A DNA stretch of 64,000 nucleotides from Rubrolithibacter danxiaensis (GTDB taxonomy: Bacteria; Bacteroidota; Bacteroidia; Sphingobacteriales; Sphingobacteriaceae), in NCBI RefSeq assembly GCF_047272945.1, contig NZ_JBKOPS010000001.1, forward strand, positions 62,001 through 126,000, given 5' to 3'. Shown here in pieces: positions 8,468-16,847 of this stretch. The notes under the pieces were generated by a model. It had not been told where the DNA came from and searched no databases. It worked only from the letters and a program-made list of their open reading frames with translations. Within the stretch, counting starts at the first letter, position 1. Each line of letters starts with the position of its first letter. The position numbers were made by a program, and so were the translations under genes.

Positions 8468-9082
8468 ATGTTGTTTCAGGATACTTTTAAAACACTATTA
8501 AAACCCGCTGAAGGAACCTTTAGGGATAAAGGCAGCAAGTTTATAGCTTATGCAATACCGATAAAAGCGGAAAATGAAGTTAAAGGTATCATTACTGATT
8601 TAAAAGCCGAGCATCCAAAAGCACGCCATCATTGCTGGGCGATGAGGTTGACACAAGACCGTACAGTATTTAAATTAAACGACGACGATGAACCTTCCGG
8701 TTCCGCGGGCCGCCCCATCCTGAACACATTGCTTTCTTTTGATGTAACTAACATACTGGTTGTTGTGGTGCGCTATTTTGGCGGCACTCTTCTTGGAATT
8801 CCGGGACTGATAAATGCTTATAAAACGGCAACCACCGAAGCTCTTAAAACAGCGGAAATAATTGAAAAAACGCTGCAGGATTACTATCTCTTACATTTTG
8901 ATTATTTAAACATGAATGAAGTAATGAGGATAGTAAAAGAAAACCGCCTTGAGATAATCCAGCAGGATTTTGGTAATTCCTGCACTATGCAGATTGCTAT
9001 AAATAAAATACAGGTGAATAATGTAATTGAAAAACTGGAAAAGGTTGATTCAATAAAAATTAAATACATAGAAAGTAAATAA
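8468..9082 (+). CDS. YigZ/IMPACT-family protein
   Basis: A 204-residue protein of the YigZ/UPF0029 (IMPACT) family. The N-terminal domain (about 15-120) has the family signature DDDEPSGSAGRPIL followed by VVVVRYFGGTLLGIPGLINAY. The C-terminal domain (about 135-204) is the DUF1949-like ferredoxin fold. The eukaryotic homologue IMPACT modulates Gcn2; the bacterial role is not established, though nucleic-acid or translation-related binding has been suggested. The ATG at 8468 follows CCTCCGG with no clear Shine-Dalgarno sequence. It stands alone between two terminator/promoter regions. Confidence 0.85.
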   Translation: MLFQDTFKTLLKPAEGTFRDKGSKFIAYAIPIKAENEVKGIITDLKAEHPKARHHCWAMRLTQDRTVFKLNDDDEPSGSAGRPILNTLLSFDVTNILVVVVRYFGGTLLGIPGLINAYKTATTEALKTAEIIEKTLQDYYLLHFDYLNMNEVMRIVKENRLEIIQQDFGNSCTMQIAINKIQVNNVIEKLEKVDSIKIKYIESK

Positions 9083-9151
9083 TTTTTCTCTTCTCGCTGT
9101 TACATCTTCCTTTTTATTCACGTATAGCCTTAAAAAACAACGGAAAATCTA

Positions 9152-9181
9152 TTGGTTTTTTAAATAATTATAATAAATTTA
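9152..9181 (+). promoter_or_regulatory. Bacteroidota-type promoter of the diheme cytochrome gene
   Basis: TTG at 9152-9154, a 19-base spacer, and TAAATTTA at 9174-9181 match the Bacteroidota sigma-A pattern (TTG, N17-23, TAnnTTTG) at all but the last base. It lies 20 bases before the ATG at 9202. Inferred from pattern only. Confidence 0.42.
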
Positions 9182-9201
9182 ATCTGTAATTAATCTCAGT
9201 T

Positions 9202-10197
9202 ATGAAAAAGGCGGGAAAAATCCTTGTATTTATCTTTATTTCCATATTTATTATCGTGGGAGCGCTTGTAAGCTATGTAAAGTTTGCTCTTCCGAATGTT
9301 GGCAAAGCTCCTGATTTGAAAGTTGAACTCACTCCTGCTCGAATTGAGCGGGGAAAATATCTTGCCAACCATGTAACCGTGTGTATAGATTGCCATTCAA
9401 AAAGAGACTGGACAAAACTTGGAGGGCCCTTGGATCCTCAAACAACAGGTTCGGGCGGCGAAAAATTTGATAGTAATGTAGGTTTCCCCGGAGAAGTTTA
9501 TTCTGCCAATATCACACCCTTCAACTTAAAAAACTGGACGGACGGAGAAATTTTCAGGGCAATAACAACAGGTGTAAAAAAAGACGGCTCGGCTATATTT
9601 CCAATAATGCCCTATAACTCGTACAGGCAAATGGATAAAGAAGACATTTACTCGATTATCGCCTATATCCGAACCTTGCCTGAACGAAAAAGCACCTTTC
9701 CGGAACGTAAACTTGATTTCCCGTTGAACTTTATTGTAAATACTATACCCACAAAAGCAGATTTAAAACCAATTCCAAACGAAAAGGACCAGTTGGCTTA
9801 CGGAGCTTATATTTTAAATGCTGCTGCCTGCAAAGAATGCCATACTAAAGCAGAAAATGGTAACCCGGTAGAAGGGATGGAACTTGCGGGAGGAAGAGAC
9901 TTCCAGCTTCCCAGCGGAACGGTATTTTCTGCAAACCTCACTCCCGATCCAGAAACCGGCATTGGAAAATGGACCCGTGAACAGTTTGTTGCAAAATTTC
10001 AAATGTTTGCTGATAGTTCTTATCGCCCGGCAAATGTAGGAGCTCACGATTTTCAAACCATTATGCCCTGGGGCATGTACGGAGGTATGAAAAAAAGCGA
10101 TCTGGAAGCTATTTATGCTTACCTGAAAACGGTTAAACCTGTAAAAAACGAGGTTACCAGGTTTGTAACCAGCAAAGAACTTGCCGCTGTTAAATAA
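9202..10197 (+). CDS. diheme cytochrome c, membrane anchored
   Basis: A 331-residue exported electron carrier. An uncleaved-looking N-terminal hydrophobic segment (about 6-26) follows basic residues, and there are two class-I cytochrome c domains with heme motifs CIDCH (about residue 57) and CKECH (about 210). Candidate distal Met ligands lie in FPIMPYNSYRQM and in TIMPWGMYGGM. The arrangement resembles the c-type subunits that accept electrons from periplasmic dehydrogenases. No dehydrogenase is adjacent; the GMC enzyme at 26-28 kb is a possible partner, but this is speculation. Monocistronic by context. Confidence 0.86.
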   Translation: MKKAGKILVFIFISIFIIVGALVSYVKFALPNVGKAPDLKVELTPARIERGKYLANHVTVCIDCHSKRDWTKLGGPLDPQTTGSGGEKFDSNVGFPGEVYSANITPFNLKNWTDGEIFRAITTGVKKDGSAIFPIMPYNSYRQMDKEDIYSIIAYIRTLPERKSTFPERKLDFPLNFIVNTIPTKADLKPIPNEKDQLAYGAYILNAAACKECHTKAENGNPVEGMELAGGRDFQLPSGTVFSANLTPDPETGIGKWTREQFVAKFQMFADSSYRPANVGAHDFQTIMPWGMYGGMKKSDLEAIYAYLKTVKPVKNEVTRFVTSKELAAVK

Positions 10198-10243
10198 AAA
10201 AAACTCGTACTGCAGACAGGATTTGGAACCCTGGCTGCGGTAC
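10198..10243 (-). terminator. terminator of the mqnE-mqnA operon
   Basis: 14-base arms at 10207-10220 and 10230-10243 pair on the minus strand with one mismatch and one G-U, followed in that direction by a run of eight T (10196-10203 complement). It directly follows the mqnA stop codon. Confidence 0.75.
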
Positions 10244-10960
10244 CTATAAATCTTCTACGAGGTAAAGATATTTCTGCAAAGCTTCTTTTTTCCTGCTATC
10301 AAGATTATAACTTATCTTGTTTAATAAATAATCTTCAAAATCAAAGTCAGCACGCGGGGAAATTTCAGCTATTACCTCTTTTCTGTGATCAAGGCCAAAT
10401 TTCAGAGCCGCATTAAATTCTGAGATAAATTCTTCAGAAACAGGTTTATTAGAAGCCCAAACTGCAAAAACAAAAGGCAAACCGGTAAATTTTTGCCATT
10501 CTTCAGCAAGATCATAAACAAAAGGGAATTTATCTTTTTTTCCGAATGTGCGGTCGCCTATTTCTACAAATGCATCAGCTTCCCCTTCAACAATCTGGGG
10601 GGCAGTGTGCCAGTAGTTTTTAAGAAGAACTTTTGCAAGGTTGTTTGAGGTTCTGGACTGGCGATCCAACTGCAGCGTTTCTATTTCAGTAACCGGAAGC
10701 TTGCTAAATATAAAAACAGAATTTACAGCACCCACAGCGCCAATACAATAATCAGAAATAATATAATGATTTGGGATATGGAGTAGAGCTGCCACTGGAA
10801 CTATTCCTATATCAACTTTATCTTCAATTAATTTTTGAGCGCATTCGGCAGGAATATCAAAATTCAGATCAATTTTTTCAGCAATACCAGAATGCTGTAA
10901 TCCATAAACAAAAGGTTTTGTATTGGTATATGAGATTGCGGAAACGCGATATTTATTCAC
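10244..10960 (-). CDS. mqnA: chorismate dehydratase MqnA
   Basis: First step of the futalosine route to menaquinone: dehydration of chorismate to 3-enolpyruvylbenzoate. A periplasmic-binding-protein-like fold without signal peptide, 238 residues. Family features: RVSAISYTNTKPFVYGL at the N-terminus, KVDIGIVPVAALLHIP, SRTSNNLAKVLL, and a late FVFAVWASNKPV. The start codon is GTG at 10958-10960, 6 bases after the stop of the histidine phosphatase gene, so it is translationally close to it. Third gene of an operon with mqnE first. Confidence 0.9.
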   Translation of the reverse strand: MNKYRVSAISYTNTKPFVYGLQHSGIAEKIDLNFDIPAECAQKLIEDKVDIGIVPVAALLHIPNHYIISDYCIGAVGAVNSVFIFSKLPVTEIETLQLDRQSRTSNNLAKVLLKNYWHTAPQIVEGEADAFVEIGDRTFGKKDKFPFVYDLAEEWQKFTGLPFVFAVWASNKPVSEEFISEFNAALKFGLDHRKEVIAEISPRADFDFEDYLLNKISYNLDSRKKEALQKYLYLVEDL

Positions 10961-10966
10961 AGGGAA

Positions 10967-11623
10967 TCAGTTACAGTAGACAAAATGATCGGTATTGTTG
11001 AAATCAACTATGGTGAACCTCGTACCATCGTATTGAACTTTATACAGCGTAGTATTTGTATGAGGAAATTTTTCCATCTCGTATAATGGACAGTCGGTTA
11101 GTAAACATAAAAAGAGGCGCATCGCCCGTCCATGCATACAAATCAGGATGTTTTCATCTTCATTTTCTTCAATGAGCTTCTCCAGAACCTCCAGCTGGCG
11201 CTCCTTTACCTCGAGCGGACTTTCGCCATTTTCAAACTTAAGATGCAATTCTCCTGCACTCCAGTTTTGCATCATGTTATCATAGGCACTCTTTACATCT
11301 TCGGTACTCTCCTGCCCTTCAAAAACGCCCCACGCCATTTCATCCAGTCCTGAATATTGGGTCCAGGATATTCCTGCGTCTATAAAATGTTTAACTGTTT
11401 GATGGGTGCGTTTTAATGTAGAAGTATATATCTTATCAAAAGGAATATGTCTGTAGGCTTTATAAAAAGCTTCGGCTTGCTTTCTTCCTGTTTCATTTAA
11501 ATCAGAATCAACTCCTCTTCCCTGAACGACTCCTCTTTTATTCAAATCCGTTTCTCCGTGGCGGATAATGTATAAGGTTTTAAATTTTCGCTCCCCTGAC
11601 GGGGCAGTATCATCAATTTCCAT
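10967..11623 (-). CDS. histidine phosphatase family protein
   Basis: A phosphoglycerate-mutase-like phosphatase of 218 residues. The catalytic RHG motif (LYIIRHGETDLNKRGVVQG) is near residue 20, with a second Arg in TSTLKRTHQT, the acid in EMAWGVFEGQ and the second catalytic His in ILICMHGRAMRLFL. It lies between mqnE and mqnA with gaps of 27 and 6 bases, so it is cotranscribed with menaquinone genes. No phosphatase step is known in the futalosine pathway before side-chain attachment, so its substrate is open. Confidence 0.86.
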   Translation of the reverse strand: MEIDDTAPSGERKFKTLYIIRHGETDLNKRGVVQGRGVDSDLNETGRKQAEAFYKAYRHIPFDKIYTSTLKRTHQTVKHFIDAGISWTQYSGLDEMAWGVFEGQESTEDVKSAYDNMMQNWSAGELHLKFENGESPLEVKERQLEVLEKLIEENEDENILICMHGRAMRLFLCLLTDCPLYEMEKFPHTNTTLYKVQYDGTRFTIVDFNNTDHFVYCN

Positions 11624-11650
11624 TTACGTATTTAATCTGTATTAAAATCA

Positions 11651-12847
11651 TCAGGAATTTAACACAGGCAGTTTATAAAACGATTTTTTCTCTTCTTCCG
11701 AAAATTGATACTCTGAATAATCTGTCATTACATTATACAAAGTATCTCTTTCAACAGGCTGTCGCCCAACCTGCTTTATTAAATCAACTAATTCTTTGGT
11801 ACTCATTGCCGGATGCTGTTCTTCAGCACCTGCCATGGAGTAAATTTTGGTGGTATCGTCTAAAGTACCATCTATATCATCTACTCCAAAATTCAACGAC
11901 AGTTGGGCTGTATTGCGGCTAATCATTGCCCAATATGCTTTTATATGATCGAAATTATCAAGATAGATGCGGGAAATAGCATAATTACGAAGATCTTCAA
12001 TAACAGAAACTTCCTGTATATGCGACATCTGATTATCCCTGTTCCTGAATTTCAGGGGAATAAAAGTCTGAAAGCCACCGGTTTTATCCTGAAGTTGACG
12101 TAACCGTTCCATGTGATCAACACGATGCCAGAATTCTTCTATATGGCCGTATAGCATGGTAGCGTTTGACCTCATGCCTAATTTGTGCCATTCTTCATGA
12201 ATTTGCAGCCATTGTTCGGCATTACATTTGTCAGCAGCAATTTGTTCCCGTATTTCAGGATGAAAAATTTCAGCTCCTCCACCGGGAATTGACTGTAGGC
12301 CGGCTTCTTTCATCAGTTTCATCCCGGTAGCATAATCAATTTTAGCTTTTTTGAAAATGTAATGGTATTCTACCGGTGTAAGCGCTTTTACATGCAGTTC
12401 CGGACGATGCTCGTGTATTTTCCTGAACAGCTCGGAATAAAATTTCAAATCATACTGCGGCAGCACTCCTCCTACTATATGCACTTCAGTAACAGGCTGA
12501 TCATCATACTTTTTCACGACATCAAGCATTTCCTGCATCGTGTACTCCCAGCCCTCAGCCCGCTGCTTTATCAGCCTTGAATATGAACAGAATTTGCAAT
12601 CATATACACACAGATTGGTCGGTTCAATATGAAAATTCCGGTTAAAATAAGTCCTGTTACCATGACGCTTCTCCCGTATATAATTTGCGAGCGTACCAAC
12701 AAAAGCAAGTTCAGCTTTTTCGTAAAGTAAAACACCTTCATCAAAAGTTAAACGTTCGTTGCTTTTTACTTTTTCAACTATAGATTTGAGGGAAGGATCG
12801 ATAGTCGGATTATTCAGAAGTATTTCAAGATTGTGTTCTGCACCCAT
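11651..12847 (-). CDS. mqnE: aminofutalosine synthase MqnE (radical SAM)
   Basis: Radical-SAM enzyme that joins 3-enolpyruvylbenzoate to the adenosyl radical, forming 6-amino-6-deoxyfutalosine. The 4Fe-4S motif is CVYDCKFC (CxxxCxxC), preceded by NFHIEPTNLC as in MqnE; MqnC has a different lead-in. Further features are EVHIVGGVLPQ, the SIPGGGAEIFHPEIR loop and the SKATMLYGH-like segment, here SNATMLYGHIE. Length 398 is typical. It is first in the operon with the phosphatase and mqnA; mqnB, mqnC and mqnD are not in the window. It is divergent from the transsulfuration gene. Confidence 0.88.
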   Translation of the reverse strand: MGAEHNLEILLNNPTIDPSLKSIVEKVKSNERLTFDEGVLLYEKAELAFVGTLANYIREKRHGNRTYFNRNFHIEPTNLCVYDCKFCSYSRLIKQRAEGWEYTMQEMLDVVKKYDDQPVTEVHIVGGVLPQYDLKFYSELFRKIHEHRPELHVKALTPVEYHYIFKKAKIDYATGMKLMKEAGLQSIPGGGAEIFHPEIREQIAADKCNAEQWLQIHEEWHKLGMRSNATMLYGHIEEFWHRVDHMERLRQLQDKTGGFQTFIPLKFRNRDNQMSHIQEVSVIEDLRNYAISRIYLDNFDHIKAYWAMISRNTAQLSLNFGVDDIDGTLDDTTKIYSMAGAEEQHPAMSTKELVDLIKQVGRQPVERDTLYNVMTDYSEYQFSEEEKKSFYKLPVLNS

Positions 12848-12908
12848 TCCTTAAACTTTGCACAAAAATAGGATAAAGCTATTAATTGTTCTATCATATT
12901 GATGCAAG

Positions 12909-12941
12909 TTTGAACAGGTAATTTTATAATTGCTAAATTTA
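12909..12941 (+). promoter_or_regulatory. Bacteroidota-type promoter of the transsulfuration gene
   Basis: TTTG at 12909-12912, a 21-base spacer and TAAATTTA at 12934-12941 fit TTTG-N19-21-TAnnTTTG except for the last base. This places transcription start about 10 bases before the ATG at 12960, leaving a very short leader. It also supports that ATG over the in-frame TTG at 12930, which would overlap the promoter. Confidence 0.48.
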
Positions 12942-12959
12942 CAGCCCAGCACTTCATTT

Positions 12960-14081
12960 ATGAAAATTGAAACTATCGCTATCCATGCCGGAAATCATAT
13001 ATCAGAAGATTCCAAAGCAGTTATACAACCCATCACTTTATCCACCACATTTGAACGGGGCGCAGACGGAGGATACCCGGGAGGCTACATGTACACACGG
13101 GCTAACAATCCCAACCGATCTTCGCTCGAAAATGTTGTAGCACAACTTGAAGGGGGCGCAGATGCATGTGCTTTTTCTTCAGGAAATGCTGCCGGCGCTG
13201 CCGTTTTCCAGGCATTAGAACCTGGAAGCCACGTTATTGCAGCAGACGATATGTATCACGGGCTGAGAAATCTTATTAACACCGCTTACAAAGGAGTTTT
13301 AGAAGTGGATTACGCTGATCTTTCAGATATTGAATTGCTAAAATCTCTTATTAAGGATAACACACGCCTTATCTGGATTGAAACCCCTTCCAATCCTTTA
13401 TTAAAAATAACAGACATTGAGGCCATATGCTCGCGGGTAAAGACAAAAGGAATCAAGGTATGCTGCGACAATACTTTTGCCACTCCTGTTTTTCAACGCC
13501 CGCTCGAGCTCGGTGCAGATATTGTAATGCATTCTACAACCAAGTATTTCGGGGGACATAGTGATGTTTTAGGCGGAGCTTTAATAACAAAAGAAAAAGA
13601 TACGATGTGGGATAAGATCAGAAGTTTGCAGGAACTTTCCGGTGCTGTGCCTTCTCCTTTTGATTGTTATTTAACCGTTCGGGGAATAAAAACATTACCA
13701 TACCGAATGAAGGGACATGCCTTTAATGCTCAAAAAGCCGTTGAATTTTTGCAGAAACATCCTTTAGTTGAAGAAATATTTTATCCCGGACTGGAAACTC
13801 ATAAAAATCATTTGGTTGCAGCAAAACAGATGATCGGTTTTGGCGGGATGTTTTCATTTCTGGTGAAAGGTGGTGCAGAAAAAGCAAGAAAAGTAGTTAA
13901 CTCTACGCAATTATTTACCCAAGCAACCAGCCTGGGAGGTGTTGAAAGCCTGATTGAACATCGTGCTTCTATAGAAGGGCCAAACACGAAAACACCATTA
14001 AATTTGCTACGCGTATCAATCGGTTTAGAAAATATTGAAGATTTACTACAGGATTTATCGCAGGCGCTGGAAGCTGAATAA
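12960..14081 (+). CDS. trans-sulfuration PLP enzyme (cystathionine gamma-synthase/lyase type)
   Basis: PLP-dependent enzyme of the Cys/Met metabolism family, about 373 residues. Start chosen at MKIETIAIHAGN, where family members begin. Seen are YTRANNPNRSSLE (PLP-phosphate contact from the partner subunit), AFSSGNAAGAAVF, DNTFATPVFQRPLELGADIV, the Schiff-base lysine in MHSTTKYFGGHSDVLGG, and SLGGVESLIEHRASI. Cystathionine gamma-synthase, gamma-lyase and O-acylhomoserine sulfhydrylase cannot be separated here. Its position just upstream of the SAM-riboswitch-controlled metX favours a role in methionine or cysteine synthesis. Confidence 0.88.
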   Translation: MKIETIAIHAGNHISEDSKAVIQPITLSTTFERGADGGYPGGYMYTRANNPNRSSLENVVAQLEGGADACAFSSGNAAGAAVFQALEPGSHVIAADDMYHGLRNLINTAYKGVLEVDYADLSDIELLKSLIKDNTRLIWIETPSNPLLKITDIEAICSRVKTKGIKVCCDNTFATPVFQRPLELGADIVMHSTTKYFGGHSDVLGGALITKEKDTMWDKIRSLQELSGAVPSPFDCYLTVRGIKTLPYRMKGHAFNAQKAVEFLQKHPLVEEIFYPGLETHKNHLVAAKQMIGFGGMFSFLVKGGAEKARKVVNSTQLFTQATSLGGVESLIEHRASIEGPNTKTPLNLLRVSIGLENIEDLLQDLSQALEAE

Positions 14082-14110
14082 AAATTCTTTTATAAAAGTT
14101 AAAAATCTGT

Positions 14111-14118
14111 TAGCTTTG
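14111..14118 (+). promoter_or_regulatory. -7 element ahead of the SAM riboswitch
   Basis: TAGCTTTG matches TAnnTTTG exactly and lies about 50 bases before the aptamer, so the transcript would contain the whole riboswitch. No good -33 TTTG is visible 19-21 bases upstream, so the call is tentative. Confidence 0.45.
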
Positions 14119-14167
14119 AAGCGTTGATAGCAATATCAATATTCATCAATATTCCAATTCAGGATTT

Positions 14168-14272
14168 TGATTTATAAAGAAGTGGCGAGAGAACGGGCTC
14201 GTAGACCCACTGGCAACCCTGACGAAACAGAAGGTGCCAATTCCTGTCCGCAGTTGCGGAGTATATAAATTA
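14168..14272 (+). promoter_or_regulatory. SAM-I-type riboswitch aptamer
   Basis: The stretch carries the conserved core of the S-box/SAM-I family. P1 arms TTTATA (14171-14176) and TATAAA (14264-14269) pair. AAGAAGTGGCGAGAGAACGGG lies on the 5' side, CCCACTGGCAACCC in the middle, and AGGTGCCAATTCCTG on the 3' side, followed by a P4-like hairpin (GTCCGCAGTTGCGGA). GGCAACC and GGTGCCAAnTCC are the family hallmarks. SAM binding should repress metX. A weak hairpin with T-run (TGGCA-ATCC-TGCCA, 14391-14408) may take part in the expression platform. Covariance search would confirm. Confidence 0.88.
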
Positions 14273-14279
14273 TTAAAAC

Positions 14280-14384
14280 ATGAAACAGACAAAGACCCTT
14301 CCTCCGTCCGGCAAATTTTCGGACCCGAACCAGCCTCTTTATTTGACATCTCCGCTTTCTTTGTGGTACATGTGTCGGATTTAA
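14280..14384 (+). CDS. small ORF (34 aa) in the metX leader
   Basis: An ATG eight bases after the riboswitch P1 opens a 34-codon frame (begins MKQTKTLPPSGKFSDPNQPL, ends SLWYMCRI) that stops 66 bases before metX. The 369-base gap between genes holds only the promoter, the riboswitch and this frame. It has an even spread of residues, several prolines, and one internal Met near the end. I do not recognise it. It could be a translated leader peptide or a small protein controlled by SAM, or chance. Longer overlapping frames in other phases start inside the aptamer and were rejected. Confidence 0.35.
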   Translation: MKQTKTLPPSGKFSDPNQPLYLTSPLSLWYMCRI

Positions 14385-14450
14385 CATTTTTGGCAATCCT
14401 GCCATTTTGCAATCCTAATTAAAATTTTTGTTTATCTGACATCGTACAAA

Positions 14451-15509
14451 ATGAGTTTTGAAGTATATAAATATAAGAAGCAATTCAAGCTGGAAAACGG
14501 CAAAAAAATCAAGAACCTGGAAATTGCTTATCATACCTATGGTAAACTTAATTCAAAAAAAGACAATGTAATCTGGGTTTGCCATGCGCTAACCGCAAAT
14601 TCAGATGTGTTTGACTGGTGGAAAGGTTTATTCGGAGAAAATGGTTTCTTCAATCCGGAAGATCATTTTATTGTTTGTGCCAATGTTTTAGGCTCTGCCT
14701 ATGGAACCACAAATCCACTAAGTCTCAATCCGTCTACAGGACAACCATATTATCTTTCATTTCCGGCTTATACCGTTCGTGATATTGTCAATGCACAAAT
14801 CCTGCTGGCAAATCATTTACAAATTGAAAATATCGAACTGCTTATTGGTGGGTCCTTAGGAGGACAACAAGCTGTAGAATGGGCTATAATTGAGCCGGAA
14901 AGAATAAAAAAACTGGTTTTGATTGCCACCAATGCTTTTCATTCAGCCTGGGGAATTGCATTTAATGAAAGTCAGCGCCTTGCAATAAGCACTGATCGTA
15001 CCTTTTATGCGCAAACAAAAGATGGCGGAAAAAAAGGATTGAAAGCCGCACGGAGCATTGCACTCCTTTCATATCGTAGTTATGAAACGTATGAAATAAC
15101 GCAACAGGAAATATCTGCTGATAAAACCGATGATTTCAGGGCTTCGTCTTATCAGAATTACCAGGGAGAAAAGTTGGTTAACCGCTTTAATGCGTACAGC
15201 TACTGGTATTTAAGCAAAGCTATGGACAGCCATAATGTAGGAAGGCAACGGGGATCGGCAAAACAAGCCTTAGAAAAAATTACCGCAAAAACGCTGGTAA
15301 CAGCTATTTCTTCCGACATTTTATTTCCACCGGAAGAACAAAAATTTCTGGCAAAAAACATCCGTAATTCCCGCTATATTGAAATTAATTCTCTTTATGG
15401 CCATGATGGTTTTTTGATTGAAACCGAACTTCTTACCAAAGAAATAGCAAATTTCCTTAATTCTTCTGCATCAGAGGAATCAATGGTAGTTCTTCATAAG
15501 ATTGCGTGA
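14451..15509 (+). CDS. metX: homoserine O-acetyltransferase MetX
   Basis: Alpha/beta-hydrolase-fold enzyme that activates homoserine with acetyl-CoA in methionine synthesis. Length 352 is typical. Nucleophile Ser135 sits in IGGSLGGQQAVEW; the catalytic Asp is in AISSDILFPPEEQ and the His in LYGHDGFLIE. Other family motifs: CHALTANSDVFDWW, VLGSAYGTTNPLS and the Arg/Tyr-rich RFNAYSYWYLSKAMDSHNVG. Whether the acyl group is acetyl or succinyl cannot be judged safely from sequence. It is controlled by the SAM riboswitch upstream and followed by a terminator. Confidence 0.92.
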   Translation: MSFEVYKYKKQFKLENGKKIKNLEIAYHTYGKLNSKKDNVIWVCHALTANSDVFDWWKGLFGENGFFNPEDHFIVCANVLGSAYGTTNPLSLNPSTGQPYYLSFPAYTVRDIVNAQILLANHLQIENIELLIGGSLGGQQAVEWAIIEPERIKKLVLIATNAFHSAWGIAFNESQRLAISTDRTFYAQTKDGGKKGLKAARSIALLSYRSYETYEITQQEISADKTDDFRASSYQNYQGEKLVNRFNAYSYWYLSKAMDSHNVGRQRGSAKQALEKITAKTLVTAISSDILFPPEEQKFLAKNIRNSRYIEINSLYGHDGFLIETELLTKEIANFLNSSASEESMVVLHKIA

Positions 15510-15528
15510 AAACGATTGTCATTATAAG

Positions 15529-15565
15529 AAGCGTAGCCTTATTAATTATTCGACTACGCTTTTTC
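15529..15565 (+). terminator. Rho-independent terminator after metX
   Basis: Arms AAGCGTAG (15529-15536) and CTACGCTT (15554-15561) form a perfect 8-bp stem, then a T-run to 15564. It lies between metX and the convergent OmpA-like gene. Confidence 0.78.
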
Positions 15566-15578
15566 AACAATCTACCCG

Positions 15579-16045
15579 TTAGTATTTTCTTTCAACAATC
15601 TTAAACTCAACTCTTCTGTTCTTTTGGCGACCTGCAGCCGTTTTATTGCTTGCTATGGGAATGGTGCTTCCAAACTCTGTAGCAACTATTCTTTCTTCGT
15701 CAATTCCAAGGCTCACTAAAAAGCTTTTTACTTCGTCTGCCCTTCTTTTAGAAAGTTCCAGTTATAAACATACTCACCGATAGCATCTGCGTGTCCCCGT
15801 AGTGCCAAAACCTTGTCATTCGTTTTCATTAAGGCGGCAAGCTTAATAAGTTGTGGGCGGTTGTTTTTCCTGATAAGGGATTGATCAAAATCAAATTCAA
15901 GATTTTCAGTTACTTCTGCAACTGAAACATTTGAACCAGGTGCTGAGCTATTTGATTTGTTGGGATAATACGCAAATGCAAAAATAGCAGATAAAAACAG
16001 TGCGGATAAAACCGGCAGGGCCAATTTCAGAACTTTTGTTTTCAT
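15579..16045 (-). pseudogene. OmpA-family protein with a -1 frameshift
   Basis: A short exported OmpA-C (peptidoglycan-binding) protein. The first frame (16045 to 15728) has a signal/TM segment (about 8-27), then ENLEFDFDQSLIRKNNRPQL, LRGHADAIG and YNWN, after which it runs to a stop. The other half continues in the -1 frame from about 15755 to 15579: LSKRRADEVKSFLVSLGI, ERIVATEFGS, then AAGRQKNRRVEFKIVE. Together they make one complete OmpA-C domain (pattern GHxDxxGxxxYNxxLSxRRA). One base is missing near 15751-15757. This may be a real mutation, a sequencing error, or slippage. Confidence 0.8.
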
Positions 16046-16171
16046 AGTAGTTGTATTAGATACAATTACCTACGAAACAAGATCACAGCCGGATTTCAAC
16101 AAAGCGATTTTTTATAAAATATGAAAGATGTTAAAATATTATTAGGGTAAATAATGTTTATCAGAATACCA

Positions 16172-16846
16172 CTAAAAATCCGCTTCTTTCTGACTTTTTA
16201 TCTCCGACATCACTCTCTCCACTATTCTGTCACAATAAATAAGGTTAAATTCAAAAATATCTTCAGGAGAATACATCTTTTCTATTTCAAAGCGCAGCAT
16301 CTTTTTCGCCCGGGTCAATCTTACTTTAACATTGCTTTCTGTAATGTCAAGTGCATCGGCCGTTTCTAAAACACTTAATCCGTTTAATTCACGCAGGGTA
16401 AAAACCATCCTGTAATCGGCAGGAATTTGTTGCAAAGCATTTTCCATTACGCGGCCTAATTCCCTGTTAATAACTGCCCTTTCGCTATTTTCCTGTTTTT
16501 GAAACATTGGATTGTCGTTTTCTGAAAACTCATTATCAATAAGTACCTGCTTTGAAAAGCTGAACTTCTGTCTTTTCTGATAGCAATTATTGAGCATAAT
16601 TCTGGTGAGCCATGTTTTAAAGGCTGAACGGTTCTCAAACTTTGAAAGGTTAAAAAATGCGCTTACATACGTATCCTGTATTAAATCTTCTGTATCCTGA
16701 TGGTTATACCCATATGCCCTGCCAATTTTATAAAGGGATGAATTGTATCTCCTTATTAAAATTTCGTATGCGGGGATTTCTCCTTCCTTTATCAGCGATA
16801 CGATTTCAAAATCGGTATATTGTTTAACCTGACTTAGTATTTCCAT
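16172..16846 (-). CDS. ECF-type RNA polymerase sigma factor
   Basis: 224 residues with region 2 (YNSSLYKIGRAYGYNHQDTE, then DLIQDTYVSAFFNL and FKTWLTRIMLNNCYQ) and region 4 (IPADYRMVFTLRELNGLSVL, then ETADALDITESNVKVRLTRA), the ECF layout. The C-terminal tail after region 4 (about 185-224) is longer than usual. It starts 1 base after the DUF2231 gene ends, so it is third in a three-gene operon with two small membrane proteins. There is no FecR next to it, so either those membrane proteins or none act as its anti-sigma factor; this is inference. Confidence 0.88.
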   Translation of the reverse strand: MEILSQVKQYTDFEIVSLIKEGEIPAYEILIRRYNSSLYKIGRAYGYNHQDTEDLIQDTYVSAFFNLSKFENRSAFKTWLTRIMLNNCYQKRQKFSFSKQVLIDNEFSENDNPMFQKQENSERAVINRELGRVMENALQQIPADYRMVFTLRELNGLSVLETADALDITESNVKVRLTRAKKMLRFEIEKMYSPEDIFEFNLIYCDRIVERVMSEIKSQKEADF

Positions 16847-16847
16847 T

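Noticed and set aside
14146..14422. Three ORFs of 62-88 codons over the SAM riboswitch on both strands
   Set aside because: They cross the conserved aptamer, have odd composition and no plausible start; the aptamer structure explains the bases.
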